From Methanogenium sp. S4BF (GTDB lineage Archaea > Halobacteriota > Methanomicrobia > Methanomicrobiales > Methanomicrobiaceae), in NCBI RefSeq assembly GCF_029633965.1, contig NZ_CP091277.1, positions 186,001-250,000 on the forward strand: a stretch of DNA of 64,000 nucleotides. Direction: 5' to 3'. The position numbers were made by a program, and so were the translations under genes. The notes under the pieces are model-generated. The model was given only the letters and a program-made list of their open reading frames with translations. It had not been told where the DNA came from and did no database searches. Below are positions 1 to 9,168 of the stretch, in pieces (within the stretch, counting starts at the first letter, position 1; each line of letters opens with the position of its first letter).

Positions 1-3000
1 GAATGCAGCCGGAAGCGGTCAATTCTCCGATATCCTGGACGGTGTTGAGTGGTCGGTTGAGAATGGGGCAGATATTATCTCCATGAGTCTTGGTGCATTC
101 TATGGTCCGTGGAGTGAGTATTTCTCTTCTGAAACGATTGTCGGAATGCTTGAGGCCAATTCTTCTGTAGAAGTAACCGTTGAGGCAGCGCCATCATTCG
201 AAACGAACTTTGAGCCGCAGTTCATTGTTGGAGCTGTGTACGGAGGCAATGCAGGAAGCTATGTTATTGATGAGATTATCAATGGCGGAAACGTGACCTT
301 TACCGTAACTGATGGAGATGGTTACACTGCTACAGGCAGTGCCATTGACTGGCTTGGATTTGATACCCCATCGAATATCTACTACTTCAAGGCACCGTAT
401 ACAGACAATTCAGGTGCATGGACAGGCAACTGGAAAGCGACGCTGACTAACGCAGGGAGCGAGAGCATCAGCGTCGATAGTATCAGGATAGCGGTCTGTT
501 ATCAGTCCAATGGTAGGGACCTGGTTTCAGAAACACTGAACAACGTGATGAACCTCGATACTACGGTTGTTGTTTCCGCCGGAAATGATGGTGAATTCGG
601 CCATGGTACCATCGGCATGCCGGGTACAGCAGAGGACGTCATCACGGTCGGTGCCACGGATTACATGATGGACTATCTGGCGACATTCAGCGGTATGGGC
701 CCGGTGGACTCAGCTAACCCCTATATCAAACCTGATGTTGTTGCTCCAGGCGTGGGGATCATCTCTTCATATAAGGATGGGCGATATGCAATTCTTGACG
801 GAACATCCATGTCGGCACCTGCAGTGGCAGGAACAGCGGCACTGATGCTTGCAGGAAACAGCAGTCTCTCTTCTACAGATATCAAAGACGCCCTGATGGA
901 TTCAGCTGTTCACATTGACGAGAATGGTGCTGTGCATGACACGATGGTGAAAAACAGTGTCTACGGTGCCGGAAGAGTGAACGCCTTTGAGGCAGTCAAT
1001 GTAACAGGTGGTCTGGGTAACACCCCGATTGGTGACGGTGTTATCTATGAACTCTTTGGCGGCAGTGTTTCAGAAGAATTTACTGTTTACGGCAATCTGC
1101 TGCCCGTCATCGCAGTCGCGTGGAATGTCACCGGCGGTGTGCCGATGGCAGGCGAAGATGTTGAATTCTCTGTCGGGAGAAACGCTTACGCTCCTCCCTA
1201 TGACTTTGTGAATCAGACCGTTGTTACCGATGCGTCGGGCAATGCCCTGACATCGATGGATCTCTCCACGTATGCCGATAATACAGGCCTGATGCTGCGT
1301 ATCACCTGGAATGAGCATAAAATAGAACAAGCTTTCTTCAAGGCTGCCCCTCCGCCAGAAATGCCGGCTGGTGACTTTATCTATAAATCACAAGATTACC
1401 GGGCAGCACCGAACGACACGTTATCCATTATGTATCCCCTCTTAAATACAGACGGGACACCATACACCGATGATGTGGTATTGACAATTCGGAACAATTC
1501 GCCGGTGCCGATCGTCTATACTGAGACAATTACCCCGGTTGGCGGAGTTGTGGCAACGGAACTGAACCTGAGCGCGATTATTGAGGACGTCGGAGATTAT
1601 TGGTATTATTCAATTTATCTGAATGATGTACGGGTAGGCTCTCTCAATTCCGAGGAGGATGACCGTTATGAAGTATCGATTTCTCCGGAATATTCAATCT
1701 GCAGTCCCGGCTCTTCGATTGATATCAGTGCAGTCATCTCTTCCGGACATTACGGAAAATCTACCAGCACTACTGCTACTGCGACAGTGGTAGCATTTAG
1801 TGAGACCCAGATAAACTCCCTTACTGCAGAAGCACGCAATTCGCTCCTTGGAGGGGAGCTTACATCCCTTGCTGACCTCGAAGCAGAGATTCAGGGGATG
1901 GATGTCACTGGATATTCTGAAAATTTCGACATGAACAGTGGTATCGGTGTCTACAGCCTGACCATGCCTGAGGGTGCGTACCTCGCACTGGTCTATGTTA
2001 CAACGCCGTTTTCAGATGGTGAGTATAATGAAGGAAGTGCAGCCCTGGTCTATGGTGAATTAACACCGTGGATACAGCACAGGACCACTGAGAGTTCTTT
2101 CGACCTTCCTTTCGATGGAACCTATCTGTCTAAAACATCATCAGAATGGTCTGCAACATGGGATCAGGAGGGGTATAAGAGTATACCGGCAGATGAGGCA
2201 ACACTCGGATTTACGGTGTATAATTATACTCTTGATGAGAGTTCTGAATACCACGCCGGTGAACCTGTAGCAGGCCATATCGTCTATCTCTACACCAGAG
2301 ACGGCGTTTTGAGCAACACAACAGATGCAGAAGGCACGTGCAGTTTTACTGTCACACCTGGTGAGGTTGGAGCTGCAGGATATGAATATCTTGCAGTGAC
2401 CGGTGGTGTGGATGTGTGGGGTTGGATCTATTCTGGAGCTAATCCGTTGAACAACCCGTATTCAGGCTCAAGAATTGCAGCAGATCTGCTAACCGCTGAA
2501 CCAATGGCCCCGGCGTATCATTCCTACTTAAAACCGGATGGTGTAAGCCGCACTGTTTCGGTTGCAGCAGACAATGATACACGTACGATAACCATCACAA
2601 GCACCGGGCCGAATGATGAATCAATCCTTGAAAAAGGTCTGTTCACCTTTGATCAGCTTGGAGCATATTTCTCATCTTCCGGCACATTCGATGCTTCAAC
2701 CATGGAGTTTGACGGAACATACAGCAAATCGGTAGATGTACCTGAAGCAGGATACTACTCAGCAGAATTTGGTCTCTTAAATCCTGTTGAGGGAAGCATG
2801 CACTACACAGGCACGATGTTCACAGACACGTCATACAATCTGACATATCCAATAATGGATGACGTGCTTGTCGGTGCATCTGTTCCGGTAACCTTCACCC
2901 TCACGGATCACAATGGCATGCCTGTCTCAGGTGCAAAGGTGCTCTTCAGGCTGGGTGCTGCAGCAGGATACGATCTGTATTCATTTGGCATATATGGAGA

Positions 3001-4555
3001 CCCGCGAAATGAGAATGTCTGGACCTATCTGGGTGAATATCCTGACCCCTACAGCCAGACATATACCGGGTACACAGATGCCAGTGGGCAGCTGATTCTG
3101 ACATTCGTTGCACCAACAGCTGCTGAGCAGGCATACCGCGAAGAACTCGGCAGTTCCAGCTCAGTGAATTATCAGGTTATCTGTATCCATGACGATATGC
3201 TCGTTTCCTCAGGGTATGGTTATTTCATGCCGGTTGCAGGAGAACTGCCGGACTTTGTGCCGATTGTGGATGCACCGCATGTTGTCAAGATCAACCGTGA
3301 TGACACAGTCCGCGTCAATGACCTTGGCCTCTATGTTACCAACGTCGGTACGAGTGATTTTGTATATAGCGGAACAGCTGTGAAAGTTGTGGCAGAGGTT
3401 GCCACTTTCACCAAAAACACTACGTTTAACTACAACATTCTGAAAGGGGAAACTGCAGAGGTGCTCTACATGAACGTCGAGCAGTCTGCTCAGGATTATG
3501 GAATAGATCCCGAAACAACCAGCCTCCCGCAGGATAAATCGGTGAAAGTAACTGTCAATCCGGAACCCCGGGTGGTTGAAGAACTCCGCTATGACAACAA
3601 TGTGTATAACCATAATCTGAGAGTCACTGCTCCGGATCTGGTGACGGAGATCATCGCACCTGGAGCAACGACTCAGTTTGCCGTAACACCAATCGGTGTG
3701 AAGGTCACCAATGCAGGGCAGGTCTCCAGTGTGGCAACTACTCTTAGCTATGAAATCACGGGCACTGCGATTGAAAACGGAATTTCCATAATCGCTCTTG
3801 GCCCTGGTGAATCCACCACTGTCTGGAGAAATAAAACCCTTTCAGCAGGGACGTATGACATTTCCGCCACAGTAAATCCCGGTCATGTAACCGACTATGA
3901 GACGTCATACACAAACAACATCGGCACCAAAAATCTCATTTCCTATACCGAGGCAGCGGCATCAATTGTGCTGCCACAGAATGACGTGTTTGTTCCGGGT
4001 ACAGGTATTGAGATCCCAATTATTGTGGAGGGTGTCACTGACCTTGCCGCATATCAGATGAACTTCAGCTATGACGCTTCAATGATCACTGTCACAGATG
4101 TTGTATCAGGAGACATTGCACTGACAGGGAAAAACCTGCTGCATGCGCAGGAGGGGTATGTGATCTTTAATGGTGCACAGACAAGCAGTGAAAGCGGTAG
4201 TGTGACAGTTGCCACACTTGTGATTGACATTATTGGAAGCACTGGCGATGAGACGCCTCTGGACCTCTCTGCAGGGCTGTGGGACATAAATGGTTTCACC
4301 ATTCCTGTCGCGGTTACCGATGGCAGTGCCACGCTTCTGCTCTATGGAGATGCGAACGAAGACGGCGTTGTGAGTCAGGCAGACACCCTGAAAGTGCTTA
4401 AATGGGTAGTTGGTCTTGACGCTAATAAACCAACGACGGGTACGCGCCTCCTCCAGACCGATGTCACGAAGAACAGCCATGTGGATGTGGGTGATGCAAT
4501 GTTTATCGCCCAGTATAATGCGGAATTGAGGGATGATTACTTCAATATCCGCTGA
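1..4555 (+). CDS. Subtilisin-family (S8) surface protease with CARDB, cohesin and dockerin domains, 5'-partial
   Basis: The reading frame is open from base 2, and the residues before the first ATG (83) already match the S8 pattern (ILDGVEW, NGADIISMSLG), so the gene starts upstream of the window. The catalytic Asp and His must lie off the edge. The oxyanion-hole Asn (SAGNDG, near base 580) and the catalytic Ser (GTSMSAP, near base 805) are visible. Counting from base 83, about 140 residues are inserted between the SMSLG strand and SAGNDG. Long beta-rich Ig-like stretches follow, then two CARDB-like domains (about 1055-1285), a cohesin-like domain (about 1290-1410) and a C-terminal dockerin (about 1421-1490). 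The dockerin has two calcium loops of the form DxNxDGxxxxxD. No C-terminal membrane anchor is seen, so the protein is probably secreted and held through dockerin-cohesin contact. It is the first of four co-directional surface genes. Family assignment is firm; substrate is unknown. Confidence 0.9.
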   Translation, partial: NAAGSGQFSDILDGVEWSVENGADIISMSLGAFYGPWSEYFSSETIVGMLEANSSVEVTVEAAPSFETNFEPQFIVGAVYGGNAGSYVIDEIINGGNVTFTVTDGDGYTATGSAIDWLGFDTPSNIYYFKAPYTDNSGAWTGNWKATLTNAGSESISVDSIRIAVCYQSNGRDLVSETLNNVMNLDTTVVVSAGNDGEFGHGTIGMPGTAEDVITVGATDYMMDYLATFSGMGPVDSANPYIKPDVVAPGVGIISSYKDGRYAILDGTSMSAPAVAGTAALMLAGNSSLSSTDIKDALMDSAVHIDENGAVHDTMVKNSVYGAGRVNAFEAVNVTGGLGNTPIGDGVIYELFGGSVSEEFTVYGNLLPVIAVAWNVTGGVPMAGEDVEFSVGRNAYAPPYDFVNQTVVTDASGNALTSMDLSTYADNTGLMLRITWNEHKIEQAFFKAAPPPEMPAGDFIYKSQDYRAAPNDTLSIMYPLLNTDGTPYTDDVVLTIRNNSPVPIVYTETITPVGGVVATELNLSAIIEDVGDYWYYSIYLNDVRVGSLNSEEDDRYEVSISPEYSICSPGSSIDISAVISSGHYGKSTSTTATATVVAFSETQINSLTAEARNSLLGGELTSLADLEAEIQGMDVTGYSENFDMNSGIGVYSLTMPEGAYLALVYVTTPFSDGEYNEGSAALVYGELTPWIQHRTTESSFDLPFDGTYLSKTSSEWSATWDQEGYKSIPADEATLGFTVYNYTLDESSEYHAGEPVAGHIVYLYTRDGVLSNTTDAEGTCSFTVTPGEVGAAGYEYLAVTGGVDVWGWIYSGANPLNNPYSGSRIAADLLTAEPMAPAYHSYLKPDGVSRTVSVAADNDTRTITITSTGPNDESILEKGLFTFDQLGAYFSSSGTFDASTMEFDGTYSKSVDVPEAGYYSAEFGLLNPVEGSMHYTGTMFTDTSYNLTYPIMDDVLVGASVPVTFTLTDHNGMPVSGAKVLFRLGAAAGYDLYSFGIYGDPRNENVWTYLGEYPDPYSQTYTGYTDASGQLILTFVAPTAAEQAYREELGSSSSVNYQVICIHDDMLVSSGYGYFMPVAGELPDFVPIVDAPHVVKINRDDTVRVNDLGLYVTNVGTSDFVYSGTAVKVVAEVATFTKNTTFNYNILKGETAEVLYMNVEQSAQDYGIDPETTSLPQDKSVKVTVNPEPRVVEELRYDNNVYNHNLRVTAPDLVTEIIAPGATTQFAVTPIGVKVTNAGQVSSVATTLSYEITGTAIENGISIIALGPGESTTVWRNKTLSAGTYDISATVNPGHVTDYETSYTNNIGTKNLISYTEAAASIVLPQNDVFVPGTGIEIPIIVEGVTDLAAYQMNFSYDASMITVTDVVSGDIALTGKNLLHAQEGYVIFNGAQTSSESGSVTVATLVIDIIGSTGDETPLDLSAGLWDINGFTIPVAVTDGSATLLLYGDANEDGVVSQADTLKVLKWVVGLDANKPTTGTRLLQTDVTKNSHVDVGDAMFIAQYNAELRDDYFNIR

Positions 4556-4573
4556 TTTTTAGGAGTGGTTCTG

Positions 4574-7500
4574 ATGAAAAACATGAAATTATGTGTCGCT
4601 GCCCTCCTCTGCTTTGCAGTACTGTGTAGTGCCGTTTCGGCGGCAACTCTCTTTATTGATCCTTCAGCAACAGAGTTGAATAAAGGAGACAGTGTACAAC
4701 TTGCAGTGGTGGCAGATGATGTGGTACGGCTTGGAAGCTATGATATTGACATTACCTGGAATCCGGTGTTGGTATCGTTATCAGAGGTAACGGCAGGTCC
4801 GTCAATTGATTCGTTAGAGAAGAATATTCAGAGCGGCCGTGTGCGTATTGCAGGCCTGAACTCGACTCTTGAAGGATTATCCGGGAGTGGAATTGATTTA
4901 TGTTATCTCTCCTTCATCGGAGTGGGTGACAACGGTGAATCCTCACCTGTTGCGATAACGGTAAATAACTACGGATTTTTAAACTCAACCTCTGGAGAGG
5001 ATATTCCGGTTGATGCGATCATAAACGGGAGTATCACGACAATCGTTTCAAGTGTCGTCGATGCACGTATTGGTATTCCGAACCGTCAGGTTCCTGTTAA
5101 CGAAGAGACACTGATACGGGCCAGCGTTGCAAACCAGCGGACTGTTGCGACATCCCCTCTTACTATCAATGTTACCATTGTAAAAGACGCAATCATTGTC
5201 CAAAATCAAACTTATGATGATGTTGTCATTCTTCCCGGAGGAACCTTTTCGCGGGAGATAGCCTGGACACCAGCAACAGGTGGCGCGTATCTGGTAAACC
5301 TTACCGTAACCTCCGATGATGCGGTCAGGGGCAGCCCTACCGATCAAAAGACTATCACTTCAATTGACTATCAGTTAAGTTACCCGGATGGACAGGCGTA
5401 CGGTGTGGACCGTGCGCAGGTTGACAACTGGTTCTACCATTATGTACGGGTGAGCGCTAATAAGGCCGGTGCGGTAAATCTCAGCATCGATGTACCAGAC
5501 TCATTTGAAATCTGGGGCGGCAGTGAACAGACTGCATATCTTTACAACTACAACTGGAATTATCTCTATATCTGGATGAGATCAACTGAACCGGGCACGT
5601 TCAACGGCAATCTCTTCAACTATACCGTATCTGCGAATGGAAAGAGCGCTTCTGTTCAGGGGAAAGATGTCACAATCTATGTCCCTTCCATTCAGGTGAA
5701 ATCCATCAACTCATCAAGGATTACGTCAGCAACTACACCGGTGACGATGGAGTTTAACACCGTCCATACAAACAACACCAACCGCAATGTCACAAAGATT
5801 GTGGCACAGTCAGGTGCACAGGGACGAACCCTTTCCGGGCTTGGCTATCTGGTCGGGTATCCCTATGGCTGTGTGGAGCAGACCACATCCAGGATGCTTG
5901 CTTCCCTCAATGTAAAGAACTACTATCTCGGTCGTGCAGACCCGCCGACGAACTTTGCGTCAATTCGTGATCAGGCAAACAATTCTGTCAGCACTGGAAT
6001 CGATAAGCTTGTGAATGGCGGAGAACGTGGTCAGAATAGTGACGGTGGGTGGAGCCTCTGGGGCGGAGACCCGTCAGAATCATCATCCAGTTCGTATGCC
6101 AGCTACACGCTTGCAAAGATCAACAAGACCGATGAGGACCTAAACCGCCTGCTTGTTGATAAGATATCTACCGGGGACACAGTTACATACGGAACTGCGA
6201 ACTTTGAAAAGCTGATTGAGTGGTTCCACGAAAATCCGGACGACCCGTCATCCGGTGCCTGGTACTGGAGTGCGCCTGTCTGTCACTCATGGACAAAGGA
6301 GTCCAACACCGCATTTGTCATGCTCATTCACGACATGATCAACCAGAGCGGGGATGTTCAGCAGCCATACCGTGGCTACATGGAAGAGAACATGCAGAAT
6401 GCGACCAGGTACCTCATCGACAATCAGAAGTTGAACGGTGCATTCTCAGATGGTGATGATGCTGCGATGGCAACAGCGCTTGGTCTGTGGGGTCTGGAAT
6501 CCTTCGGTCTCCCATCAGATACAGTAACAGAAGCTGACATAACTGATGCAAAAGAGAGAGCTGTAGGCTACCTCAATAATAGTCAGAATGCTGATGGTTC
6601 CTGGCCGGCAGGTACCTACTATGGATGGTATGACAATGGCCGTATCACTGAAAGCACCGCATATGCAATTCTTGCCCTGAACGCAACAGGCGTTCCGAAT
6701 GATGATGCAAGAATCAGCAGTGGTGTCGGGTGGCTTGTTGACACCTATGAGAACAGCGGAAGCTGGGGGTACACCTGGGCCAGCCAGGCAGCAATTGATG
6801 CACTGATTGTATGCCAGGGAAGCGAGATATCAACCGGAACCGTTGATGTATATGTTGACGGGGTACTGGTTCACACATTCACCATGAATGCGGCCAATCC
6901 ACGTGAAGAATATACTCTCACCTCTGCCCAGATGGCAGCGATGATGGCAGGCGGTACTGAGACCAGAGATATATTTGGCGACGGGTTTAGCATCGTGAAA
7001 TCACACGAAATTGAAAGCCAGCTTACCGCAGGAGACGGGCCTATTGCTCTCTCTGTCGAGAACAGCCAGTGGTCCCCTCTCAATGAAATTGACAGTACCA
7101 TCAGAAATACCCGTGTAATCCAGATGGAGGGTGATGACAACAGCTTTGAAATCTCCCAGATTAACACGAATATCGACATTCTTTCGGAAGTTGAATTAGA
7201 TGTCGGAGGATTCTCTATTACAGTTAATTCAGATCCCTCCCCAATGGTTGTTAATGAAGCAACAGATGTCAGTATTGGGGTGATCTCTGATGCAGACCTG
7301 TTCTCACCAATGATTGAAGTTCCGATTGCAGACTTCTCATTTGACAACACGTCAACCATCAGAGATGGCAACGGTGCTGCTGTTTCCTATGAAGTGCTCA
7401 ACAGTACAGCAAACGAGAACCAGGATTCAATCTTCATCCAACCGGAAAGCTGGGTGCAGGATGCACCATATACCTATACGTTCGGAATTGTTCCGGAAAA

Positions 7501-8377
7501 CTACGGAACTCTCAACATGTCACTGAGAATCATTCCGTTGTATGATGACAGCAATGTTGCATACACCAGCCATAATTTCGATGTGACAGGAACCGGCAAT
7601 GTGACCATCAATGTTCAGGATGAGAATTATGTGCCGGTCACAGCAGATACGATTACAGTCGGCGTCAACACAGTCCTTGCCAAGTCAAGTTGGGAATTCA
7701 GCGACCTCTTAGAGGACAGCTACCAGTTCAATGTCACCAAGAGCGGATTCCCTGATGTGCACGGCACGGTTGTTGTCAACTATGGTGAGACAACTGTGTA
7801 CAATGTAACCCTGCCCACGACGATGGCCGAACCGGTCCTGATTCTTTCAGAGGGAGGCTCAGGTAGTATCGCAGGCGTTGCGCAGATACCGGGTGAACTC
7901 AATGCCAACGTGGCTGAGTCCACAACATACAACGTCTCTGTTATGGGAGATGGTGGAGAACTTGGTGTTGCACTTCAGTTCCCGCAGCGGTATCTTGTTA
8001 ACAGCCCGGTTGTAAAACTGAACGGCGCTGTGCTGGGAGCTAGCGAGTATGAGTTAACTCCGGGTACATTTGTTTATGGACCTGGAGGGACATACACCAC
8101 CACTGATGCAACACTCGTTGTGTATAACACAACTTCAGGAACCAATTATATAGGAATGGAGTTCGATGGTGATGTATGGGGAGATGCGTATAACGACGGA
8201 TCTGTCAACTCAATTGATTCATTGTATATTCTCCACTTCGTGGTTGGAAACATCGCCGGATTTGATACGTACGGGTATCCTGATGTTTACGACAGAAACA
8301 GTCAGACGATTAATGCTATCGATGCATTATACATCAGCCACAGAGTGGTTGGCAATCTTGATGAATACTACCAGTGA
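4574..8377 (+). CDS. Secreted cohesin / thioester-domain (alpha-2-macroglobulin-like) / dockerin protein
   Basis: The start is taken at ATG 4574, preceded by AGGAGTGG; a GTG at 4565 lies inside that ribosome-binding site. Residues 1-23 are a signal peptide. A cohesin-like domain covers about 24-160, followed by CARDB-like and Ig-like regions. At about residue 430 lies YPYGCVEQTTSR, the internal thioester motif of bacterial A2M proteins (Cys433). An alpha-alpha toroid of the terpenoid-cyclase/TED type follows to about residue 755 (GLWGLESFG, DGSWPAG and SGSWGYTW repeats). The C-terminus (about 1195-1265) is a dockerin with two DxxxDG loops. The usual MG1-MG7 ring and bait region are not recognisable, so this is unlikely to be a complete A2M protease trap. 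By family knowledge, thioesters form covalent links to amines or hydroxyls on targets. It lies 18 bp after the protease gene. Confidence 0.88.
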   Translation: MKNMKLCVAALLCFAVLCSAVSAATLFIDPSATELNKGDSVQLAVVADDVVRLGSYDIDITWNPVLVSLSEVTAGPSIDSLEKNIQSGRVRIAGLNSTLEGLSGSGIDLCYLSFIGVGDNGESSPVAITVNNYGFLNSTSGEDIPVDAIINGSITTIVSSVVDARIGIPNRQVPVNEETLIRASVANQRTVATSPLTINVTIVKDAIIVQNQTYDDVVILPGGTFSREIAWTPATGGAYLVNLTVTSDDAVRGSPTDQKTITSIDYQLSYPDGQAYGVDRAQVDNWFYHYVRVSANKAGAVNLSIDVPDSFEIWGGSEQTAYLYNYNWNYLYIWMRSTEPGTFNGNLFNYTVSANGKSASVQGKDVTIYVPSIQVKSINSSRITSATTPVTMEFNTVHTNNTNRNVTKIVAQSGAQGRTLSGLGYLVGYPYGCVEQTTSRMLASLNVKNYYLGRADPPTNFASIRDQANNSVSTGIDKLVNGGERGQNSDGGWSLWGGDPSESSSSSYASYTLAKINKTDEDLNRLLVDKISTGDTVTYGTANFEKLIEWFHENPDDPSSGAWYWSAPVCHSWTKESNTAFVMLIHDMINQSGDVQQPYRGYMEENMQNATRYLIDNQKLNGAFSDGDDAAMATALGLWGLESFGLPSDTVTEADITDAKERAVGYLNNSQNADGSWPAGTYYGWYDNGRITESTAYAILALNATGVPNDDARISSGVGWLVDTYENSGSWGYTWASQAAIDALIVCQGSEISTGTVDVYVDGVLVHTFTMNAANPREEYTLTSAQMAAMMAGGTETRDIFGDGFSIVKSHEIESQLTAGDGPIALSVENSQWSPLNEIDSTIRNTRVIQMEGDDNSFEISQINTNIDILSEVELDVGGFSITVNSDPSPMVVNEATDVSIGVISDADLFSPMIEVPIADFSFDNTSTIRDGNGAAVSYEVLNSTANENQDSIFIQPESWVQDAPYTYTFGIVPENYGTLNMSLRIIPLYDDSNVAYTSHNFDVTGTGNVTINVQDENYVPVTADTITVGVNTVLAKSSWEFSDLLEDSYQFNVTKSGFPDVHGTVVVNYGETTVYNVTLPTTMAEPVLILSEGGSGSIAGVAQIPGELNANVAESTTYNVSVMGDGGELGVALQFPQRYLVNSPVVKLNGAVLGASEYELTPGTFVYGPGGTYTTTDATLVVYNTTSGTNYIGMEFDGDVWGDAYNDGSVNSIDSLYILHFVVGNIAGFDTYGYPDVYDRNSQTINAIDALYISHRVVGNLDEYYQ

Positions 8378-8389
8378 GAGGAACATCAA

Positions 8390-9115
8390 ATGAACACTTT
8401 TTTTTTGCGAACCTTTTCCCTGCTTACGGTTCTTTTATTTCTCGTAACATCAGCAGGGGCTGCAGATATTGTACTTGAGGACGATACACTGATAGTAAAA
8501 GGAGTTGATGACTCCATTGGTCTTGGAGCCTTCAGTGTCGTCCTCACATATGCGGGGAATGTAAGCATCCAGTCTGTTGACGGTGCACCAGGGTTCATGG
8601 TTGCATCAAACATCCTGAATGACGAATTTCAGACATTTATTGCGGGGATAGCAACGGAGGGACAGACAGGCGATATTCCGGTCGCTTCCGTTCGGACAAC
8701 AGGTGCCGGAGATATTGTGGTGTATGTCAGGGAACTTGCAAATGTGAAAGGAGATCCCATTTCCTACACAAATGAGGAGTTTACCGGGGCTGTTCCGACT
8801 CCCCCTTCTGGCAGTGAGGTGTCGGCTTCTGAAATCACAGTTTCACAGACTCAGGGCATACCTTCAGCAACACCTGTTGCAACAACAGCATCTCCAACCG
8901 AAGCTACTGCTACATCTACAGAAATGCCTGTTGATCCTATTGTTCAGTCTGCGACATCTGCAACCCCTGCAACCCCTGCACTCGGCGGAGATAATGAAAG
9001 TCCTGCAGTCACAGAAACGAATGCAGCAACCATTCCGCCAACACAGTCGCCTTATAGTATTTTCGTTGTTTTAATTTCATTTGCAAGTCTTTTTATATTT
9101 AAAAAAGGAAAATGA
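8390..9115 (+). CDS. Small membrane-anchored cohesin-like surface protein
   Basis: A 241-residue protein with a signal peptide (1-24, ending SAGA), one compact beta-sandwich that looks like a cohesin (about 25-130), a Thr/Ser/Pro/Ala-rich linker (about 135-218) and a C-terminal hydrophobic helix followed by KKGK (about 222-241). The layout is that of an anchored single-cohesin receptor that could bind the dockerins of the two upstream proteins. GAGAGG precedes the ATG. It lies 12 bp after the thioester gene, which supports co-transcription. The cohesin call rests on pattern similarity to the N-terminal domains of the neighbours (SIGLGAFSVVLTY, and the closing hydrophobic strand), not on a profile search. 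Function as an anchor is inferred. Confidence 0.75.
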   Translation: MNTFFLRTFSLLTVLLFLVTSAGAADIVLEDDTLIVKGVDDSIGLGAFSVVLTYAGNVSIQSVDGAPGFMVASNILNDEFQTFIAGIATEGQTGDIPVASVRTTGAGDIVVYVRELANVKGDPISYTNEEFTGAVPTPPSGSEVSASEITVSQTQGIPSATPVATTASPTEATATSTEMPVDPIVQSATSATPATPALGGDNESPAVTETNAATIPPTQSPYSIFVVLISFASLFIFKKGK

Positions 9116-9168
9116 TTCCTGTGAGTCAATTCTGGCAGAATTTCATGTACTGAAAGAAGGTTTGAGAG

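Noticed and set aside
1070-4480. Several 60-130-codon antisense frames inside the S8 protease gene
   Set aside because: They lie wholly within a long, domain-supported gene, have no ribosome-binding sites and show Cys/His/Arg-rich compositions typical of wrong frames.
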